14,423 nucleotides of DNA from Bacillota bacterium. Lineage in GTDB: Bacteria > Bacillota > Clostridia > Peptostreptococcales > Natronincolaceae. Positions 1-6,186 of the stretch are shown here, piece by piece. Under the pieces are notes generated by a model. That model saw nothing but the letters and a program-made list of their open reading frames with translations, was not told where the DNA came from and did no database searches. The position numbers and the translations under genes were made by a program. Position 1 is the stretch's first letter; the number at the start of each line of letters is the position of its first letter. The DNA is taken from assembly GCA_023387935.1 (NCBI GenBank), contig JAEWHG010000093.1, positions 1-14,423 of the forward strand, given 5' to 3'.

Positions 1-161
1 CTCCTAATACAGGAACTATGGAGTTAATGGATGAAGAGATCTTAAACAACGAAGCTGCTTATCCTTCCGATGAAGTTATAGAAAACTGTGAAGTATTTTT
101 AGATCCAAGTGATTTCTTAAAAGAATACGATCGTATTTGGACAGAGATTAAGGCACACTAG
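1..161 (+). CDS. potD: Spermidine/putrescine ABC transporter substrate-binding protein, C-terminal end (partial)
   Basis: An open frame enters from the left edge (first full codon at 3) and stops at TAG 159-161, giving the last 52 residues. The pattern starts PNTGTMELMDEEI, continues with AYPSDEVIENCEVF and ends with a DFLKEYDRIWTEIKA-like tail. This is the typical C-terminus of PotD/PotF-type periplasmic binding proteins, which in Gram-positives are lipoproteins delivering polyamines to the PotABC permease. The signal peptide and ligand pocket lie outside the window. The downstream gene is unrelated and separated by 412 bases, so this is probably the last gene of a pot operon. Spermidine versus putrescine preference cannot be judged. 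Confidence 0.85.
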   Translation, partial: PNTGTMELMDEEILNNEAAYPSDEVIENCEVFLDPSDFLKEYDRIWTEIKAH

Positions 162-374
162 AATTTTAATTAAAACAAATGGAAGTTGACCTTTCTTCGC
201 TTATTTCTTAAGGAACTTTATTATGTATATACATATGAAAAAGTCTTTAGATATTAAGTGGGAAAGGTTATTTTTTATATAATAGGAAAGTTCTACTTTA
301 TTAATTATATAAAAAGAGGGGTTTTGGAGATGAAAACTCCTGCCTGAAGGAAATGACTTTTTATTGGTCTGAAA

Positions 375-432
375 TTCCTATAATGTAGGAAAATATTCCT
401 GTATTATAGGAAAATATTACTATATTCTATAG
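375..432. promoter_or_regulatory. Three regularly spaced dyads upstream of fabZ (possible operator array)
   Basis: Two 17-bp dyads share the outer arms TTCCT and AGGAA (375-391 and 396-412). A third, weaker dyad pairs CTATA with TATAG (420-432). Their centres lie at 383, 404 and 426, about two helical turns apart on one DNA face, and they end seven bases before a TTGACA. This layout suits cooperative binding of a dimeric regulator. I do not recognise the motif and cannot match it to a known fatty-acid regulator site. Confidence 0.4.
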
Positions 433-438
433 AAGCAA

Positions 439-466
439 TTGACAAAGGAAAAAAATAGTATAAACT
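439..466 (+). promoter_or_regulatory. Possible sigma-A promoter for fabZ
   Basis: A perfect TTGACA at 439-444 is followed by TAAACT at 461-466 (16-bp spacer). An overlapping TATAAA at 459-464 has only a 14-bp spacer. The -35 is strong and the -10 ambiguous. Transcription from here would give a leader of about 100 nt before fabZ. Confidence 0.4.
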
Positions 467-573
467 GAAAAAATGGGGAAAAATTAAAAGATAATTGTTG
501 GATTTTAATTTATAATATAAATAAAACAAGAAAAATAAAACAAGATAAATTTATACAGGAGAGGATGTAGCAT

Positions 574-1008
574 ATGGAACTAAACAGTGTTGAAATACAG
601 AAGATCATTCCTCATAGATATCCTTTTTTATTAGTAGATAAGATTATTGAAATAGAATCTGGAAAAAATGCAGTAGGTATTAAGAATGTAACTATAAATG
701 AGCCGTTTTTTCAGGGGCATTTCCCAGGTCAGCCCATTATGCCCGGTGTTTTAATAGTAGAAGCCATGGCACAGGTAGCAGCAGTTATTTGCATGGGTTC
801 TGAAGAAAACCAAGGGAAATTAGGCGTATTTACAGGTATAGATAACTGTAAATTTAGAAGACAGGTAGTCCCGGGAGATACAATTCGAATGGAGGTTGAA
901 ATGACAGCCTTTAGAAGAGGTATTGGAAAGGCAGAAGGAAAAGCATATGTGGAAGGTCAGCTCGCATGCTCTGCAAGCTTAACATTTGCATTAATTGATA
1001 AAAATTAG
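574..1008 (+). CDS. fabZ: 3-hydroxyacyl-[acyl-carrier-protein] dehydratase FabZ
   Basis: FabZ removes water from 3-hydroxyacyl-ACP to give trans-2-enoyl-ACP in the elongation cycle of type II fatty acid synthesis, as a cytoplasmic hot-dog-fold oligomer. At 144 residues it has the usual family length. The N-terminal IPHRYPFLLVDKI block is at about 12-24. The catalytic segment GHFPGQPIMPGV starts at G48 and contains the active-site His49; the catalytic acid is Glu63 in VEAMAQ. The ATG at 574 follows AGGAGAGG (557-564). The ATG at 565 is ruled out because a stop codon follows it. No other fab gene is visible here, so this copy stands apart from a fab operon. A FabA-type isomerase activity is possible but cannot be told from sequence alone. 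Confidence 0.96.
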   Translation: MELNSVEIQKIIPHRYPFLLVDKIIEIESGKNAVGIKNVTINEPFFQGHFPGQPIMPGVLIVEAMAQVAAVICMGSEENQGKLGVFTGIDNCKFRRQVVPGDTIRMEVEMTAFRRGIGKAEGKAYVEGQLACSASLTFALIDKN

Positions 1009-1010
1009 GC

Positions 1011-1128
1011 ATTGTATTTTATATTAAAAGAGGGTTTTGTTGAAGTTTGTCGAAATTACTATGTGATGGCAACTTTCCAACAAATATTCAAACCTTTTCA
1101 ATAGCAGCCTCTAGATGAACAATACAAT
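1011..1128 (+). other. Foldable leader between fabZ and the GGDEF/EAL gene
   Basis: Several inverted segments nest in order. ATTGTATT (1011-1018) pairs with AATACAAT (1121-1128). AGAGG (1029-1033) pairs with CCTCT (1108-1112). TTTGTTG (1036-1042) pairs with CAACAAA (1078-1084). AAACC (1090-1094) can instead pair with GGTTT (1033-1037). No T-tract follows, so it is not a simple terminator. It does not look like the c-di-GMP riboswitch consensus I know. Pairing was judged by eye. Confidence 0.35.
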
Positions 1129-1145
1129 AGGATGGAGAGACAAAC

Positions 1146-2660
1146 ATGGAGCGTCTTCACAAAAGAATACTACTTTTTTTAACTGTCGTAGGCTTAGGTA
1201 CAATAGTTAATCATATAACTATTCCCTTAATTTTTAAATCTGAATATATTTTTGGGAAAATACCCTTAGTCACAATGATTTATCTTGGGGGTATTCTTTG
1301 GTGTATCATAGCTATCAAAATTGTAAATGTTTATATTCCTGATAATGATATTGAAAAGAACATGATGTCTAATAATTATTTAGAGGGGCTAACCTCTAAA
1401 AATATGTTGACTAATTTGCCAAATACATTGGCTTTAGAAAAAAGATTTAAAAATATGAAGGAAAAATTAGATAGTATGTACTTTAATATTCTATGTATCG
1501 ATGTGGATGGTTTTAAAATAGTAAATGATACTATGGGATATGAAGCTGGAGATGAAATATTAAAAAGAATTGCAGATAGACTGAAAACAACTGTGGGTAA
1601 TGAAGGGCGGTTATTCCATATTAGAGGGGACGAGTTCCTTTTATTAATACCTAGAGACGAGTCTATGGAAAATATGAAGGAATTATCTAATCGAATCATT
1701 AAAGCTATGGCCATGTCTTTTGTTATTAAAGAGAAAGAAGTCCATCTTACGGTTAGTGTTGGAATAGCAGGATATCCATGGGGTGGTTCAAGTGTTAATC
1801 TATTACTACAAAACGCCCACATAGCAGTGCAGATCGCTAAGGAAAGCGGGAAAAGTAATCATAAGATATACGATGATAGCATGAACATTAAAATGAACAG
1901 AAAATTAAATCTTATAAACAATCTACATAAGGCCTTAGAAAAAGACGAATTTATGTTATATTACCAGCCTCAAATTGAAAGTATGACGGGCGATATTGTT
2001 GGGCTTGAGGCCTTGATACGATGGAATAACTCGGAAATAGGGCTTATTTCTCCTGCGGAATTTATCCCATTGGCTGAGGAAACGGGTTTAATTATTCCCA
2101 TAGGAGATTGGGTTTTAAGGACTGCTTGTAAACAAAATAAAAAATGGCAGGATGCAGGCTATAGTCCAGTACCAGTTTCAGTAAATATTTCTACTATTCA
2201 GTTTCAAGAAGTCTCATTTGTAGATAAAGTAATCGATGTATTAAAAGAAACTGAGCTTGATCCTACATCGTTACATCTAGAAATTACTGAAAGCATTGCA
2301 ATTAAAGATACTGAGTTTACAATTAATACTTTAGATAAACTGCAGGAAATTGGAGTTAAAATAGCTTTAGATGATTTTGGAACAGGGTTTTCATCCTTAG
2401 GATATTTAAATAAATTTAAAATAAATGTTTTGAAAATCGACTCATCCTTTGTACGAGATATTGGAGAAGATGACTCTACTATTACTAAAACTATTATAGT
2501 ATTAGGCAAAAGTTTAAATATGGAAGTTATTGCTGAAGGGGTAGAAACGAATGAACAGTTCAACTATTTAAAGGGAGCCGGTTGTGATATAATACAGGGC
2601 TATTTATTTAGCCGTCCCCTACCAGCAGATCAGGTAGAAAAAATGTTAGATATAGCATAG
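1146..2660 (+). CDS. Membrane-anchored GGDEF/EAL protein, probable c-di-GMP phosphodiesterase
   Basis: The 504-residue protein has two hydrophobic segments (about 8-30 and 40-63), a GGDEF domain (about 85-245) and an EAL domain (about 255-502). The GGDEF signature reads RGDEF (160-164), with Arg replacing the first Gly, and no RxxD inhibitory site is present at the expected place upstream. The EAL domain looks intact: Glu288 in EAL, Asn347, Glu379, Asp409-Asp410, Lys430, Glu464 and Gln484 all sit in recognisable family motifs. The likely activity is therefore hydrolysis of cyclic di-GMP to pGpG, with the GGDEF part possibly serving as a GTP-binding regulator; this is inference. There is no large extracellular sensor, only a short loop between the membrane helices. 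The ATG at 1146 follows GGAGAG (1134-1139). In motile bacteria such proteins often tune the switch between swimming and attachment. Confidence 0.93.
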   Translation: MERLHKRILLFLTVVGLGTIVNHITIPLIFKSEYIFGKIPLVTMIYLGGILWCIIAIKIVNVYIPDNDIEKNMMSNNYLEGLTSKNMLTNLPNTLALEKRFKNMKEKLDSMYFNILCIDVDGFKIVNDTMGYEAGDEILKRIADRLKTTVGNEGRLFHIRGDEFLLLIPRDESMENMKELSNRIIKAMAMSFVIKEKEVHLTVSVGIAGYPWGGSSVNLLLQNAHIAVQIAKESGKSNHKIYDDSMNIKMNRKLNLINNLHKALEKDEFMLYYQPQIESMTGDIVGLEALIRWNNSEIGLISPAEFIPLAEETGLIIPIGDWVLRTACKQNKKWQDAGYSPVPVSVNISTIQFQEVSFVDKVIDVLKETELDPTSLHLEITESIAIKDTEFTINTLDKLQEIGVKIALDDFGTGFSSLGYLNKFKINVLKIDSSFVRDIGEDDSTITKTIIVLGKSLNMEVIAEGVETNEQFNYLKGAGCDIIQGYLFSRPLPADQVEKMLDIA

Positions 2661-2721
2661 TAAGGGTAAAATATGATATATAATATATGTAGACTAAATT
2701 TATTATAAAGGAGAATACAAT

Positions 2722-3102
2722 ATGACAGATAATAAACATGAACATGAATGTTGCGGAGGACATGGACATAAGGATGACCACGAATGCTGTGGAGGAGAGC
2801 ACGAGCATGGAAGCTGTGGCTGCCATGACCACGACCACGAACACTATGAAATGATTCAGCTTACTTTAGAAGATGGTAGTGAGGTAAGTGCTGCTGTATT
2901 AGAAGTATTTGAGCTAGAAGAAAAAGAATATATTGCGCTTTTACCAACTGGAGAAGAAAATGTTCTACTATATGAGTTCAAAGAAGATGAAGAAGGTTTA
3001 GAACTAATCAACATTCAATCTGATGAAGAATTTGAAGCAGTATCCCAAGCTTTTTTAGAGTTATTAGAATTTGACGAAGAAGACGAAGAAGACGAAGAAT
3101 AA
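2722..3102 (+). CDS. DUF1292 protein with a Cys/His-rich N-terminal extension
   Basis: The 126-residue protein has two parts. Residues 6-41 contain 11 His and 6 Cys, with two HECCGG units at 8-13 and 20-25 and a CGC/HDHDHEH stretch. This looks like a soft-metal or zinc-binding tail. Residues about 43-105 (MIQLTLEDGSE, then EYIALLP and a YEFKEDEEG block) match the small DUF1292 family, whose function is unknown. The C-terminus is almost wholly acidic (DEEDEEDEE). The family is normally about 85-100 residues, so the extension is the added part. The start follows AAAGGAG (2707-2713), and a TATAAT lies at 2679-2684. The gene ends at a strong terminator and is probably transcribed on its own. Metal binding is inferred from composition. 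Confidence 0.8.
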   Translation: MTDNKHEHECCGGHGHKDDHECCGGEHEHGSCGCHDHDHEHYEMIQLTLEDGSEVSAAVLEVFELEEKEYIALLPTGEENVLLYEFKEDEEGLELINIQSDEEFEAVSQAFLELLEFDEEDEEDEE

Positions 3103-3120
3103 AAAACTAGGAATAATTGC

Positions 3121-3166
3121 AAAAAATGCGACAGGGGGGAGCGGTTCTCTTTTGTCGCATTTTTTT
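3121..3166 (+). terminator. Rho-independent terminator after the DUF1292 gene
   Basis: AAAAAATGCGACA (3121-3133) pairs with its complement starting at 3153 and running into seven T (3160-3166). The loop is G-rich. The 3' part (3139-3162) is shared with the terminator after metK in the opposite orientation. Confidence 0.9.
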
Positions 3167-3301
3167 ACGGATTTTTCAAGATCGGAAAGTCTTAGAACTT
3201 TTAGCTGCCGAGTAAGTGTAATAGATTCTTAATATTACGTGATAAAATATGTATTATAATAATAAATAATAGAGTAAATATTATATTAGGAGATGATTGA
3301 C

Positions 3302-3865
3302 ATGAATATAAAGAAAATAAGTCTATTTTTACTAGCAGTAATTATGATATTTACCTTAGCTGCATGTAAAGCGGACCCAATAGTAGAGGAAGAAAATGAT
3401 AATGGAAATAATACCAATGTAGAAGAACCAGCACCAGAAGAAAAAGAAACAACAACAATCAATCTATATTTTGCTAATCAAGAGTATATTATGACTGGTG
3501 ATGAAAGCTTAGACCATGTTATAGAAGTAAAAAGAGAAGTAGAGCTTGGGGAAAAGTCTGTAGAAGAAGTTGTATTAGAAGAATTAAAAAAGAAACCTGA
3601 GGATGAAAACTTAGTAACCATAGTAGAAAAAATTAAAGTGTTAGACGTTGAAACAAAAGAGAATATAGCCTATGTAAATCTATCTTCTGAAAACTTAAAT
3701 GGAGGCTCTATGGAGGAAATGTTAATACTCAACCAAATCGTATTTTCTTTAACTGATATTGAGGGAGTAGAAGGCGTACAATTTTTAGTAGATGGGCAAA
3801 AAAGAGAAACTTTAATGGGTCACACAGTTATTGAGGAGCCAATAAAAAGACCAGATGCTGAATAA
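3302..3865 (+). CDS. GerMN-domain lipoprotein
   Basis: This is a 187-residue lipoprotein. MNIKK is followed by a hydrophobic stretch and the lipobox LAAC, with Cys22 as the lipidated residue. An acidic Asn/Glu/Pro-rich linker runs to about residue 50. The GerMN domain follows (about 52-178): INLYFANQEYIM, then EELKKKPEDENLVTIV, IAYVNLSSE and a closing VQFLVDGQK block. GerM is a sporulation/germination protein in Bacillus, but GerMN domains also occur in other cell-surface lipoproteins, so the role is open. I chose the ATG at 3302 because AGGAG (3288-3292) lies nine bases upstream; the in-frame ATG at 3293 directly abuts that SD. A TATAAT at 3255-3260 is a possible -10. Terminator hairpins follow the gene, so it appears to be monocistronic. 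Confidence 0.85.
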   Translation: MNIKKISLFLLAVIMIFTLAACKADPIVEEENDNGNNTNVEEPAPEEKETTTINLYFANQEYIMTGDESLDHVIEVKREVELGEKSVEEVVLEELKKKPEDENLVTIVEKIKVLDVETKENIAYVNLSSENLNGGSMEEMLILNQIVFSLTDIEGVEGVQFLVDGQKRETLMGHTVIEEPIKRPDAE

Positions 3866-3916
3866 TAATTAGAAATATATATAAAATGTTTTTCTTCCAG
3901 AAAAATTTATATAACG

Positions 3917-3959
3917 AAGAGTCTAAAGGTGATATGCACTTTTAGGCTTTTTGTTTTTT
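3917..3959 (+). terminator. Terminator after the GerMN gene, preceded by a second hairpin
   Basis: A 12-bp stem (3920-3931 with 3937-3948, two G-U pairs) has the loop ATATG and is followed by a T-rich tract to 3959. Just upstream, 3878-3913 forms another hairpin. TATATAAA and TTTTTC, separated by a three-base bulge, pair with GAAAAA and TTTATATA around the loop TTCCA. Confidence 0.88.
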
Positions 3960-4057
3960 ACTGTTATTACACCAAAATTAACTTAAAATATAAATAAAAA
4001 AAGGAATTCTATCGGTAGGTATAGAAATGTATCATACTGAAAGGGGAGAAAATAATA

Positions 4058-4777
4058 ATGATTAAAAAAATAATAGGATTAATATTAGGATTCTCTCTAA
4101 TATTAAACTATCAGCTTGTAGTTACTTATGCTGCTGAAAATCCTGGTCATGAAGAAATTGAGAAAATAATTGAAGAAGTAGCGGCCGAGAAGAATATTCC
4201 TGCTGTTATTTTAAAGGCTATTGCTTGGTATGAAAGCCAGTACAGGCAATTCGATAATGATGGAAATCCTTTTGTAAGCTATGGAAATACGGGAATTATG
4301 CAAATAAATAAAGTGCATAAAAGTCTAGATCGAAATTTACTTAAAAATGATATTAAGTATAATATAGCAGCAGGTGCAGACATACTTTTAGGTCGCTTTA
4401 ACGCTATGGGAAAAACGCTTCCTCAAATTGGCGATATGAACCCACAGATACTTGAAAATTGGTATTTTGCTTTATGGGGGTACAATGGATGGGCATCTAA
4501 AAATAATCCGAATGTGAACGGAGATAAAACGTATCAAGAAAAAATATTCCAGTTGATTAGAACGAGGTATAATCAACCTGTAACATCTATTCCTGCTAGC
4601 CTTTTGCCCAAAAGTGGATTACCATCATCAAGTCTACATATGGAAACTCCAGCACCATATCATGATATGACCCCTGTTTTAGATCATATTCCAGAAGTAA
4701 TTGATGAACCAGTGATTAAAGAGCAGAGAGTAAATATAACAACGGATTCATTTGTGGATTCCACTATAATACCATAA
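4058..4777 (+). CDS. Secreted lytic transglycosylase-like (SLT/lysozyme fold) protein
   Basis: The 239-residue protein starts with a signal peptide (MIKK, a hydrophobic core, and probable cleavage after VVTYA at about 25). Its domain at about 35-170 resembles soluble lytic transglycosylases, which cut peptidoglycan between MurNAc and GlcNAc. The catalytic Glu is probably Glu59 in AWYES. TGIMQIN (78-84) matches the GxMQ(I/L) motif, and FALWGYNGW (137-145) matches the usual 'YN.G' block. The Pro/Ser-rich tail from about 173 has no domain I recognise and may be a wall linker. The SD AAGGGGAG (4041-4048) supports the start. Wall remodelling during growth, sporulation or germination is plausible but unproven. 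It runs convergently toward the Spo0E-like gene. Confidence 0.85.
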   Translation: MIKKIIGLILGFSLILNYQLVVTYAAENPGHEEIEKIIEEVAAEKNIPAVILKAIAWYESQYRQFDNDGNPFVSYGNTGIMQINKVHKSLDRNLLKNDIKYNIAAGADILLGRFNAMGKTLPQIGDMNPQILENWYFALWGYNGWASKNNPNVNGDKTYQEKIFQLIRTRYNQPVTSIPASLLPKSGLPSSSLHMETPAPYHDMTPVLDHIPEVIDEPVIKEQRVNITTDSFVDSTIIP

Positions 4778-4823
4778 AATAATATGTAATATTTTCTTAT
4801 TGTGAATACAACAAGGTTCTGGG

Positions 4824-4858
4824 GACCCGTACGCAATCTTTGATTGTGTTAACGGGTC
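4824..4858. terminator. Hairpin between convergent genes (possible bidirectional terminator)
   Basis: GACCCGT plus ACGCAATC (4824-4838) pair with GATTGTGT (4842-4849) and ACGGGTC (4852-4858). The loop is TTT, and there is a two-base bulge and one G-U pair: 15 bp in total. It lies between the stop of the transglycosylase-like gene (4777) and that of the minus-strand Spo0E-like gene (4865). Neither side has a good T-tract, so termination may be weak. AGGTTCT is repeated directly on both sides (4814-4820, 4859-4865). Confidence 0.6.
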
Positions 4859-4864
4859 AGGTTC

Positions 4865-5020
4865 TTATTTATCATTTAATCTGAAATATTCAACTATAAG
4901 TTCATCCATTTTTGCGCTTAAGTTGCAGATTTCGCTCTTAGGAAAATTATTATCTATTAAATAGTGTAATTTTGATCTTAGATCCTCAATTTGTAGTTCA
5001 AGTTCTTTAAGTCTATTCAC
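4865..5020 (-). CDS. Spo0E-like aspartyl-phosphate phosphatase family protein (51 aa)
   Basis: This very short gene reads right to left. It starts at GTG 5020-5018, after GAGGTGATC (rc of 5024-5032), a near-perfect match to the 16S anti-SD, and stops at TAA 4867-4865. The product begins with NRLKELELQIEDLR, has LHYLIDNN in the middle and ends SAKMDELIVEYFRLNDK. That is the two-helix Spo0E pattern, with the SxxLDxLIxxY signature present as S35-A-K-M-D-E-L-I-V-E-Y45. Spo0E proteins dephosphorylate Spo0A~P and delay sporulation; relatives such as YnzD and YisI act similarly. The target here is inferred. Coding is supported by the SD, the signature and the typical family length (about 50-60 residues). 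Confidence 0.83.
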   Translation of the reverse strand: MNRLKELELQIEDLRSKLHYLIDNNFPKSEICNLSAKMDELIVEYFRLNDK

Positions 5021-5069
5021 CAGATCACCTCGTAATTTATTAGATGTTACGCGAAGAAGCCTCCAATGT

Positions 5070-5078
5070 ATTATATCA
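5070..5078 (-). promoter_or_regulatory. Possible extended -10 for the Spo0E-like gene
   Basis: On the minus strand TGATATAAT (rc of 5070-5078) has a perfect TATAAT with an extended TGn. No good -35 is visible. It would start RNA about 43 nt before the GTG, between two divergent genes. Confidence 0.4.
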
Positions 5079-5169
5079 TGTACTAAGAAACGAACTACTC
5101 ATTTATTGTAAAAAAGAAATTATATTTTTGGGGAATCTTCTATATAATTTAAGTATGTGGGGTGATGGA

Positions 5170-5637
5170 ATGGAAAAATTATTTGAAATCATAACAAAAG
5201 AACTGATGGTATTATTTATTGCTGCGTTGCCATTAGTAGAGCTTAGGGGTGCTATTCCTATTGGAGTATCTATGGGGCTTAGTCCCATACATGCAACTAT
5301 TCTAGGTATTTTAGGTAGCTTAATACCAGTTCCATTTCTACTTTTTTTTCTAAAGCCTATTTTTATCAAACTTAGAAGTACAAAATTATTCAGAAGTACA
5401 ATCGATAGAATCGTTAGGAATACATTAAAAAAGAGTGACAAAATAAAAAAGTATAGTATTATTGGGCTGATTATTTTTGTAGCGATCCCTTTACCTGGTA
5501 CGGGCGTATGGTCTGGTAGCTTAGCAGCAATACTGTTTAATATACGGATTAAACATGCATTTCCTGCTATTGCTTTAGGAAATGCTATGGCAGGGGTTAT
5601 TATGTTTATTTTGAGCCATATTGTAATTAATATTTAG
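5170..5637 (+). CDS. Small multidrug export family membrane protein (COG2426-like)
   Basis: The 155-residue protein is strongly hydrophobic, with membrane segments at roughly 11-33, 40-65, 95-123 and 132-154. A basic cytoplasmic-type loop (about 67-95) separates them. Two family-typical motifs stand out: PLVELRGAIPIG (21-32) and AIPLPGTGVWSG (105-116), re-entrant-loop-like repeats seen in the 'putative small multi-drug export protein' family. The transport function in the family name is weakly supported, and the substrate is unknown. I chose the ATG at 5170 because GGGGTGAT (5159-5166) precedes it. An upstream in-frame ATG (5155) and a longer frame from 5044 lack an SD, and the latter overlaps the promoter of the divergent gene. 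A TATAAT at 5143-5148 may be its -10. Confidence 0.82.
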   Translation: MEKLFEIITKELMVLFIAALPLVELRGAIPIGVSMGLSPIHATILGILGSLIPVPFLLFFLKPIFIKLRSTKLFRSTIDRIVRNTLKKSDKIKKYSIIGLIIFVAIPLPGTGVWSGSLAAILFNIRIKHAFPAIALGNAMAGVIMFILSHIVINI

Positions 5638-5710
5638 ATAGGTACGATATTACAGTTAACAAAGTATATTTAAGAGCCTATAAAAAAGTTTCATATAAGT
5701 AAAAATATTG

Positions 5711-5739
5711 TTGACATATACTGCTACTAATGCTAATAT
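5711..5739 (+). promoter_or_regulatory. Sigma-A promoter of the metK leader
   Basis: A perfect TTGACA (5711-5716), a 17-bp spacer and TAATAT (5734-5739) preceded by TGC (extended -10). It is the best housekeeping promoter in the window. Transcription should start near 5746, about 25 nt before the riboswitch P1 stem. Confidence 0.85.
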
Positions 5740-5768
5740 TATTCCTAGTCACAATTAAATAAAAATCT

Positions 5769-5925
5769 TGATGCCTTATCAAGAGCGGTGGAGGGATAGG
5801 CCCTATGAAACCCGGCAACCATAGTGCATTTGTACGCGTGGTGCTAAATCCTACAGAATTATAATTCTGAAAGATGAGGAGATTGACTGATAATACAGCC
5901 TCTTTCTACGGAATGAGGTTTTTTT
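5769..5925 (+). ncRNA. SAM-I (S-box) riboswitch with expression-platform terminator
   Basis: The S-box core is easy to read: CTTATCAAGAG (5775-5785), GGTGGAGGGA (5787-5796), GGCCC, GAAACCCGGCAACC (5807-5820), GGTGC-TAAATCC (5840-5851), a CAGAAT/ATTCTG stem (P4) and AAGATGAGG (5871-5880 region). P1 pairs CCTTATC (5774-5780) with GATGAGG (5874-5880). The terminator stem is CCTCTTTC (5899-5906) with GAATGAGG (5911-5918), around a TACG loop with one mismatch, followed by seven T (5919-5925). GAGG of P1 can pair with CCTC of the terminator instead, which is the antiterminator. Bound SAM is expected to stop transcription before metK. Confidence 0.96.
5899..5925 (+). terminator. Intrinsic terminator of the SAM riboswitch
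   Basis: Stem 5899-5906 with 5911-5918, TACG loop, seven T at 5919-5925. It is used when SAM is high. Confidence 0.9.
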
Positions 5926-5931
5926 ATTTTA

Positions 5932-6010
5932 AGCACTTGAAATTTTAAAATTATTTTAAATTGAGTGCGTCATAAAGTTTGTGAGTGCAAACGAACAAAT
6001 TTTGTTTTGT
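5932..6010 (+). repeat. 80-nt structured intergenic repeat, copy A
   Basis: It begins AGCACTTGAAATT and ends with CGAACAAATTTT, one base and TTTTGT. A central inverted repeat (about 5942-5962) is flanked by CACT and AGTG. It matches 7469-7548 in the same orientation at roughly four-fifths of positions by eye; differences concentrate in the stem. It lies directly after the riboswitch T-tract. Confidence 0.8.
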
Positions 6011-6186
6011 AATTTTTCCGGTTAAGGTTATCAAAGTGGCAATATTTATTGCTTAATTGGAAAATAATAATAAAGTCCTCATTTGAAAGATTTATACGGT
6101 GGCTTTATTGAAACCAATTGTTGAATTTGTGTATATACAACTTCCTATTGGGTATAAAAAAGATAAAAACTAAGGAGGTTTTTTAA
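6011..6186 (+). other. Untranslated remainder of the metK leader
   Basis: No gene is seen between the repeat and metK. It contains a small perfect hairpin GCAATA-TT-TATTGC (6039-6052) and a 10-bp palindrome TGTATATACA (6130-6139). A TTGAAT (6121-6126) is not well spaced to any -10, so I do not call a second promoter. Confidence 0.5.

Larger units (their letters stand above)
162..573. other. 412-base intergenic region between potD and fabZ
   Basis: No convincing gene is present. From left to right it holds a 14-bp perfect AT-rich palindrome at 222-235, a TATAAT at 278-283 with a poor -35, and a possible RNA hairpin. The hairpin pairs GGGGTTTT (318-325) with AAAACTCC (333-340) and includes one G-U pair. 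Then come the three dyads at 375-432, a TTGACA at 439-444, and a second TATAAT at 511-516 lacking a -35. The hairpin at 318-340 has no T-tract, so I do not call it the potD terminator. A five-codon frame MKTPA (330-347), with GAGGGG eight bases upstream, overlaps the hairpin; it is probably chance. Confidence 0.6.

Noticed and set aside
222..235. 14-bp palindrome sharing TGTATATACA with 6130-6139
   Set aside because: In AT-rich DNA such a 10-bp palindrome can recur by chance, and the two sites have no common context; kept only as a note.
1376..2563. Minus-strand frames of 148 and 119 codons inside the GGDEF/EAL gene
   Set aside because: They lie antisense within a gene with complete domain motifs, show no family pattern and have no SD.
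2608..2844. Minus-strand 78-codon hydrophobic frame opposite the DUF1292 gene
   Set aside because: Its hydrophobicity and repeats come from the complement of the His/Cys/Asp codons of the plus-strand gene, which has an SD and a terminator.
5044..5169. Extended N-terminus of the small membrane protein, starting at 5044
   Set aside because: No SD, unnatural sequence, and it would run through the promoter region of the divergent Spo0E-like gene; the start at 5170 has a good SD.
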